From JAAXHH01 sp965225915 (lineage in GTDB: Bacteria > JAAXHH01): a DNA stretch of 64,000 bases. Shown here one piece after another: positions 59,299-64,000 of this stretch; the first letter of the stretch is position 1, and each line of letters starts with the position of its first letter. Location of the stretch: positions 1,674,001-1,738,000 of the forward strand of contig OZ245326.1 in assembly GCA_965225915.1 (NCBI GenBank). Reading direction: 5' to 3'. The notes under the pieces are model-generated. The model was not told where the DNA came from, made no database searches, and worked only from the letters and a program-made list of their open reading frames with translations. The translations under genes were made by a program, and so were the position numbers.

Positions 59299-62061
59299 AT
59301 GACGCAACAGACCGCCGCCAAAGGCTACCGGTTCGACGACTTCGTGCTGGATATCCAAAATCGCCAGGTTCGACGAAACGACACCTCGTTGCCCTTGAGT
59401 TCCAGGTATTTTGACGTACTCGTGCTGCTGGTATCCAACGCGGGGCAATTGGTGGGGAAAAACCGTATTTTCGACGAAGTATGGGAGGACGTCATCGTCA
59501 GCGACACGTCGCTGACGCAGTGTATCAAGTCGATCCGGAAACAGCTGGACGACGACGCGTTGAACCCCCGTTACGTCAAAACGGTACCGAAGCATGGATA
59601 CGTCTTCATCGGCGACGCGGTGGAGATCCAGCAGGAAGCGCCCCCGTCGACCGTGGAAAGCAAGACGCTCCGGCCGTACAAGTTCCTCGACTATTACACC
59701 GAAAACGACCGGGGACTGTTCTTCGGTCGCGAGGAGGAGATCGAGAACATATGTTCGCGAATCCTTTCGCGTCGGTCTTTTCTACTCTATGGCCGGTCCG
59801 GCGTGGGCAAGAGCTCGATTCTTCGCGCCGGTCTCATCCCCTGGTTACAGGACCAGGGACATCAAACCTGTGTCATCCGAAGCTTTACCGACCCGCTGCA
59901 GCACATGACGCATGTGGTCCGGCGACTCGTCCGTGAAGACGGGGATGAAGACGTCGATCTGGCCGGACAGCCGCTTCAGGAACTGCTCCGTCGCTTCCGG
60001 TCCGATTCTTCATCTCGCCTTGTCGTCATGCTGGACCAGTTTGAGGAATTCTTCCTCCTGCTTGACGAGAAAAGCAGGCAGGCGTTCATCAACGAACTGG
60101 GCGCGCTGATGGAAGACGATTCCCTGCCGCTGCAGTTCGTGTTCGTGATGAGGGAGGACATGCTTGCGGAGATGAGTCAGCTCAAACCGGTGGTTCCCGA
60201 GATATTCCACCACGAGTATCGTCTCGGTCGATTGACGCCCGGACAGGCCGCCCAGGCCATTGCAGGTCCGGCCTGGCGGGTAGGCTGCAGGTTCGAAGAT
60301 ACGCTGGTAGACCGTCTGCTGGAGGACCTCTCCGACCATGAATCCATCGACCCGCCCCATTTGCAAATCGTGTGTGATACGCTCTACGATCAGCGAAACA
60401 CGAAAAACCTGATCACGGAATCGGCTTATGACCAACTGGGCGGCGCTTCGCAGATCCTGGCGGACTACCTCGTAAGGGTGCTTCGCCGGTTCTCGGCTGC
60501 CGACCTGGCGGCCGTGCAGCAGGTGCTTCTCGCGCTCATCTCCGCCGATGAGCGGCTTATCGTAGTGCGAGAGGCCGAACTGGCTTCGCGTATCCAGATC
60601 GGCGACCGATACGACGACGCAGCCCTTGGAAGGCTGCTCGAGGAACTGGTCGAAGCCCGTATCGTAAGGCGGAGGAACCAGGAGGGTGATGGGTGGCTGG
60701 AACTCGCCCACGAATGCCTGATTCCCGAGGTGTCCCGTTGGCTGACAAACAGCGTTTACGAAGCCAAGCAGGCTCGCAGCCTGCTCGAGCGATCGGTGGA
60801 AAACTACCGATCCTACCAACTCATCCTGGACCGGGAAAGCCTGGACCTGCTCTTTCCCTACCTGGAGGAATTAGGGGTCTCCAGCCAGGAAGCGTACCTG
60901 TTGTGCGTCAGTCTCCTCAACCGGGACCGTCCCGTGCCGGTCTGGTTGGTTGAAAGGGTGCCGGATGCCTTGAACGTGATACTGGAAGCGACGTACAACG
61001 ACCGCCAGGAAGTCCGCCAGAGGGCCGTGGAATCATCCCGTCCCGTACGCTGCGCGGCAATGAACAACCGGCTCAGGTACCTGGCATTGCGAGATTCCGG
61101 TTTGAACGTGCGCAGGGCGGCCAGCATCGAACTGGCGGACTGGTTCGGCTCGGCGGTGGAATCGATCCTTACGCATCCCACCGGGAACGAGTCCGTAAGC
61201 CGCCTCCAGCGTGCGGTCAGCCTGGCTTTCCTGCGGGAGCAAAACCAGTCTGTCAAACTTTCCCGCCTCTATCGCATCATGGTGATGATCGGTTTTGTGC
61301 TGATGCGCCTCCAACAGGGCGGCATAGACATCATGCAGCAGGGCATCGGCGGAACGTTCGGCGGCGCCATGGCCGGCCTGCTCGGAGGACTTCTCCTGGG
61401 ATTCGCCCTGGCCGCGACCAGCGCCGGCGTACCGTCGGAGGCGCTCTCGTCCATCATCGTCCTGGCGGGACTGGGCCTGTTCGGCGGTGCTTTCGGCGGC
61501 GCGGGCGTGTCCTTTGGCATGGTCGCCCTTAGGCGAATTACGAGAAAGTACAGCCGGTGGTTGGGTGTCGTGGGCGGCGCGTTGGGCGGGGGCATCGTCG
61601 GCGCCGCTTTCAACCTTTACAGTTCCGATACACTGGAGACCCTTTTCGGCCACTACCCGGTGGGTCTGACCGGCGGTCCCGAGGGCGTCCTGATCGGCGC
61701 GGGCGTGGCTCTTGGTCCTGTCGTCACGCACTACCTGGTCAGGCGACCCGGACAGTGGCGGGGCTTTCTCTACATCGCTTTCGGCGCGCTGGGGGGCATG
61801 TGCGCCAGCATAGTCCTCACCCTGTTGGGCGGAAACATGTTCACCGGCAGCCTGGAAATCATGCGCCAGTCCTTCGAAGAGTCGCAGATCCGCCTCGAAA
61901 CGATCGCGACGATCTTCGGTGAGGTAGATTTCGGACGAACGACTCGTGTTGCCCTGGGCGCCCTGGAGGGACTCCTCTTCGGTAGCGGCGTGATGGCCGG
62001 TATTGAGATCTTCGCACCGTCGAGGGACCGGACGGCGGGTCTGTTCGGTAAGGATGGGTAA
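59299..62061 (+). CDS. Winged-helix / nSTAND1-like NTPase / multi-membrane-segment fusion protein
   Basis: A 920-residue protein. Residues 1-108 form an OmpR/PhoB/CadC-type winged helix (YRFDDFVLDIQNRQV, SLTQCIKSIRKQLDDD, VKTVPKHGYVFIGD). A linker leads to an nSTAND1-like NTPase: FFGREEEIENI at 141-151, Walker A GRSGVGKS at 165-172, Walker B LVVMLDQFEEFF at 241-252, and the family's LAHECLIPEVSRWL at 469-482. Residues about 500-650 are helical and HEAT-like (RRAASIELADWF). From about 660 to 905 there are several Gly-rich membrane helices (GGAMAGLLGGLLLGFALA, IVLAGLGLFGGAFGGAGV). This suggests a membrane-bound switch that senses a signal, changes nucleotide state and regulates transcription. 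No family member with a known role comes to mind. Confidence 0.8.
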   Translation: MTQQTAAKGYRFDDFVLDIQNRQVRRNDTSLPLSSRYFDVLVLLVSNAGQLVGKNRIFDEVWEDVIVSDTSLTQCIKSIRKQLDDDALNPRYVKTVPKHGYVFIGDAVEIQQEAPPSTVESKTLRPYKFLDYYTENDRGLFFGREEEIENICSRILSRRSFLLYGRSGVGKSSILRAGLIPWLQDQGHQTCVIRSFTDPLQHMTHVVRRLVREDGDEDVDLAGQPLQELLRRFRSDSSSRLVVMLDQFEEFFLLLDEKSRQAFINELGALMEDDSLPLQFVFVMREDMLAEMSQLKPVVPEIFHHEYRLGRLTPGQAAQAIAGPAWRVGCRFEDTLVDRLLEDLSDHESIDPPHLQIVCDTLYDQRNTKNLITESAYDQLGGASQILADYLVRVLRRFSAADLAAVQQVLLALISADERLIVVREAELASRIQIGDRYDDAALGRLLEELVEARIVRRRNQEGDGWLELAHECLIPEVSRWLTNSVYEAKQARSLLERSVENYRSYQLILDRESLDLLFPYLEELGVSSQEAYLLCVSLLNRDRPVPVWLVERVPDALNVILEATYNDRQEVRQRAVESSRPVRCAAMNNRLRYLALRDSGLNVRRAASIELADWFGSAVESILTHPTGNESVSRLQRAVSLAFLREQNQSVKLSRLYRIMVMIGFVLMRLQQGGIDIMQQGIGGTFGGAMAGLLGGLLLGFALAATSAGVPSEALSSIIVLAGLGLFGGAFGGAGVSFGMVALRRITRKYSRWLGVVGGALGGGIVGAAFNLYSSDTLETLFGHYPVGLTGGPEGVLIGAGVALGPVVTHYLVRRPGQWRGFLYIAFGALGGMCASIVLTLLGGNMFTGSLEIMRQSFEESQIRLETIATIFGEVDFGRTTRVALGALEGLLFGSGVMAGIEIFAPSRDRTAGLFGKDG

Positions 62062-62116
62062 GGGGATGACACGTAAATCCGCGCGTGCGAGTCGCACGAA
62101 AAGGGACCGATAAGCC

Positions 62117-63160
62117 GTGGAGAATCAACAGGAAAGCGCAAGTCTGCCCAGCGAGTTCGAACTGATCCGGCGGATCAGGGCCTCGCTGCCCGAACTGGAC
62201 CCGAGCGTCCTTATAGGGGTCGGCGATGACGCGGCGGCCGTACAGCCTGTGCCGGGCATGTCGACCTTGCTGACGACCGATACCTTCGTGGAGGGCGTGG
62301 ATTTCGACATTGCTTTTTCGTCATGGTGGCAGATCGGGTGGAAGAGCATGGCCGCGAACTTCAGCGACATCGCGGCCATGGGCGGCGCGCCCAGACACGC
62401 GTTGACGACGCTGTGTCTTCCGGCGCATCGCGTCGTGAACGACGTTGATGCGCTGTACAAAGGATTTGGCGACCTGGTGCAACACGCGGGCCAGTCCGTA
62501 TCCATCGTAGGGGGCGACCTGAGTTCAACGGATGGGCCGACCGTCATCTCCATCGCGTTGACGGGAGAAGCGGAAAGGGGGCGTATAACGGAGCGCGCCG
62601 GCGCCAGGGTGGGAGATGCCCTGTGCGTGACCGGGCACGTGGGCGCCAGCGAGACCGGGCTGCGGCTGCTTCAGTCGGCACGGGCGCGACCGGACACGAG
62701 GAGATGGCTGGACCAGTACGGTGACACGCTATCCCGCCACAGGACGCCCGTTCCGCGTGTCCGGGAGGGAAGTGTGCTGTCCCGCAGCGGATGGGTCCAC
62801 GCCATGATCGACGTGAGCGACGGGCTCAGTTCAGACGCCCTGCACCTTTGTCGAAACAGCGGAGTAGGATTGAACATGGATGGGACCGCCGTGCCCATCG
62901 CGGAAGAGACCAGGCGGGCCATGGAGGAACTGCGTCTCGACCCGGTCAGGACGGCCCTGGAAAGTGGAGAGGAGTTCGAACTGCTGTGCGCCGTTGATCC
63001 GGACAAGGTGGAGAACCTGGCGGCCGAACTGGCGGGGTGTACCGGTACCTCCCTGACACCCATAGGGGAAATTGTACCCGCGGACCGAGGATACACCTGC
63101 ACCGATTACGCCGGGACCCATCCCCTGCGTCCCGAAGGGTACGAGCACTTCAGATTCTGA
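62117..63160 (+). CDS. thiL: Thiamine-monophosphate kinase
   Basis: A 347-residue ThiL that phosphorylates thiamine monophosphate to the pyrophosphate. Motifs: FELIRRIRASLP, the ATP/metal site LIGVGDDAAAV, TTDTFVEGVDFD, KSMAANFSDIAAMGGAPRHALTTL, SIVGGDLSS, VTGHVGASETGL and MIDVSDGLSSDALHL, SGEEFELLCAV. It starts at GTG 62117, 55 bp after the STAND gene. No other thi gene is in the window. Confidence 0.95.
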   Translation: MENQQESASLPSEFELIRRIRASLPELDPSVLIGVGDDAAAVQPVPGMSTLLTTDTFVEGVDFDIAFSSWWQIGWKSMAANFSDIAAMGGAPRHALTTLCLPAHRVVNDVDALYKGFGDLVQHAGQSVSIVGGDLSSTDGPTVISIALTGEAERGRITERAGARVGDALCVTGHVGASETGLRLLQSARARPDTRRWLDQYGDTLSRHRTPVPRVREGSVLSRSGWVHAMIDVSDGLSSDALHLCRNSGVGLNMDGTAVPIAEETRRAMEELRLDPVRTALESGEEFELLCAVDPDKVENLAAELAGCTGTSLTPIGEIVPADRGYTCTDYAGTHPLRPEGYEHFRF

Positions 63161-63163
63161 CGG

Positions 63164-63469
63164 TCAGACCTCGATTTCCACCGCCTCACCGGTCACGCGG
63201 ACCAGGAAGCACGTGAGATTCTCATAGGCCGGAGGCGAGAGCACGTCACCCGTGGTCACGTCGAAGGAAGCACCATGGAAGGGACACCAGAGATCGTTCC
63301 CGTCCAGTTCACCTTCGCTCAGGGGTGCTCCCATGTGGGGGCAGAAGTTATCGGCGGCGTAATACTTTCCGTCCACGTTGCAAAGGACGATATCCTTTCC
63401 TTCGATCGAGACCATTTTCATCTGTCCCGGTTGCAATTCATCCAGGTCCGCCGCTTTAACATATCCCAT
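63164..63469 (-). CDS. Small Rieske [2Fe-2S] ferredoxin
   Basis: A 101-residue Rieske protein with Cys43/His45 (NFCPHMGAPLSEG) and Cys62/His65 (LWCPFHGASFDVTTG) as cluster ligands. It has no membrane helix or signal peptide, so it is a soluble cytoplasmic carrier of the BphF/NirD type. It converges with thiL. The oxygenase or reductase partner is not adjacent. Confidence 0.92.
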   Translation of the reverse strand: MGYVKAADLDELQPGQMKMVSIEGKDIVLCNVDGKYYAADNFCPHMGAPLSEGELDGNDLWCPFHGASFDVTTGDVLSPPAYENLTCFLVRVTGEAVEIEV

Positions 63470-63534
63470 GTACGGGCTCTCCTTTCAGGTGTTGCATTTT
63501 CCCGGTTCGGGGTTGCGCATCTATTACACGCCGC

Positions 63535-64000
63535 TCAACCGGGAATGATGATTCGTTGACCGATTTTAAGCCGCCTTGCCTGCAGGTTGGGGTTGGCCTG
63601 CATTAGGGCCGACAGTGGCACCTTGAAGACCCTGGCGATTCGTACCAGCGTATCCCCCGAGCGGATGTTGTAGGTCACCGCACCACGATCGATTCCCTTG
63701 CCGCCGAGCTGACCGATCCCGGTGAGACGCAGTACCTGGCCCGGGTAAATGGTGTTGCCTCGCAGGCCGTTTGCCTGTTTCAACACCGTTACGGTCGTCG
63801 CGTAATAACGGGAGATGCCAACCAGCGTGTCGCCACGCCGTACGGTGTGGGCCTTCGCGTCCGCCGCCCCGGTAAACGGAGGCGCATTGGGGCTGTTCCC
63901 GCTTGAAGCCTGGTTTACCCACAGCGTGTTATTGTAGTTCCGTCCGGGTACGCTGAGTACCTGGCCGATGCGGATCAGGCTGCCCCGGATCCGGTTCATG
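63535..64000 (-). CDS. LysM-repeat peptidoglycan-binding protein, C-terminal part (cut by window edge)
   Basis: The frame runs off the window at its 5' end. It holds the tail of one LysM repeat (MNRIRGSLIRIGQVLSVPG, so the Met near 63999 is internal), a linker, then two complete repeats: HTVRRGDTLVGISRYYATTV to YPGQVLRLTG and YNIRSGDTLVRIARVFKVPL to KIGQRIIIPG. Three C-terminal LysMs are typical of MltD-type lytic transglycosylases, but the catalytic domain is outside, so only an envelope peptidoglycan-binding role is supported. The Rieske gene is downstream on the same strand. Confidence 0.85.
   Translation of the reverse strand, partial: MNRIRGSLIRIGQVLSVPGRNYNNTLWVNQASSGNSPNAPPFTGAADAKAHTVRRGDTLVGISRYYATTVTVLKQANGLRGNTIYPGQVLRLTGIGQLGGKGIDRGAVTYNIRSGDTLVRIARVFKVPLSALMQANPNLQARRLKIGQRIIIPG

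Overview
This 64 kb window looks like a chromosomal segment of an uncultivated, moderately high-GC, Gram-negative bacterium. The evidence is a beta-barrel outer-membrane-type protein, periplasmic TPR/PPIase and S55 proteins, HpnCDE squalene synthesis, bactofilin, a LysM envelope protein and the standard genetic code. The 16S gene is clearly bacterial but divergent around E. coli position 340-360. The mix of phytanoyl-CoA dioxygenase, HpaI-type aldolase, sugar-phosphate isomerase and FCB-like housekeeping genes suggests a candidate phylum such as Latescibacterota or Poribacteria. That placement is a guess from gene content, not from alignment. No insertion sequence, prophage or CRISPR array is visible. 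The window is coding-dense, and no stretch longer than about 300 bases lacks a gene.

Layout. (1) 1-2909, minus strand: the start of a ComEC-like gene, a LolD/MacB-type ABC ATPase, and an ECF sigma factor whose DUF4097-like C-terminal extension is broken by one frameshift and two in-frame stops. (2) 3195-4883: a thioredoxin-fold protein and lipA. (3) 5013-10343: a complete rrn operon (promoter, boxA, 16S, tRNA-Ile, tRNA-Ala, boxA, 23S, 5S, terminator). (4) 10507-20724: EF-G-like factor, oppDF ATPases, PfkB kinase, YheC/D-like ATP-grasp, folC, TPR-parvulin fusion and trxB, all on the plus strand and probably largely co-transcribed. (5) cysE on the minus strand, then an S55-type protein and a propeller-like protein. 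(6) 26152-31493: yebC-ruvC-ruvA-ruvB-queA and ispD-ispF. (7) 31547-41990: parA-parB, an M23 peptidase, a bactofilin and the complete F-type ATP synthase operon (atpZ, atpI, B, E, F, H, A, G, D, C). Its c subunit carries the side chains of a sodium-binding site. (8) 42019-51239: a cell-surface glycan region with a methyltransferase, two GT2 enzymes, a YfhO-type membrane protein, a broken FkbM methyltransferase and a flippase, plus a coupled aldolase/PhyH dioxygenase pair. (9) 51278-54886: a Tat-exported class V aminotransferase, an outer-membrane-type protein, a GNAT and a sugar isomerase/epimerase. (10) 54985-59092: hpnC-hpnD-hpnE and ribB. (11) 59299-64000: a large membrane-anchored winged-helix/STAND NTPase, thiL, a Rieske protein and a truncated LysM protein.

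The most unusual element is the STAND NTPase at 59299-62061. It has an OmpR/PhoB-type winged helix at the N terminus, an nSTAND1-like NTPase core, a helical repeat region and a glycine-rich membrane domain. Its upstream DNA carries tandem 11-bp TGAG-phased direct repeats, the geometry that PhoB/OmpR-type domains bind. It may be a one-protein sensor-switch-regulator that controls its own transcription.
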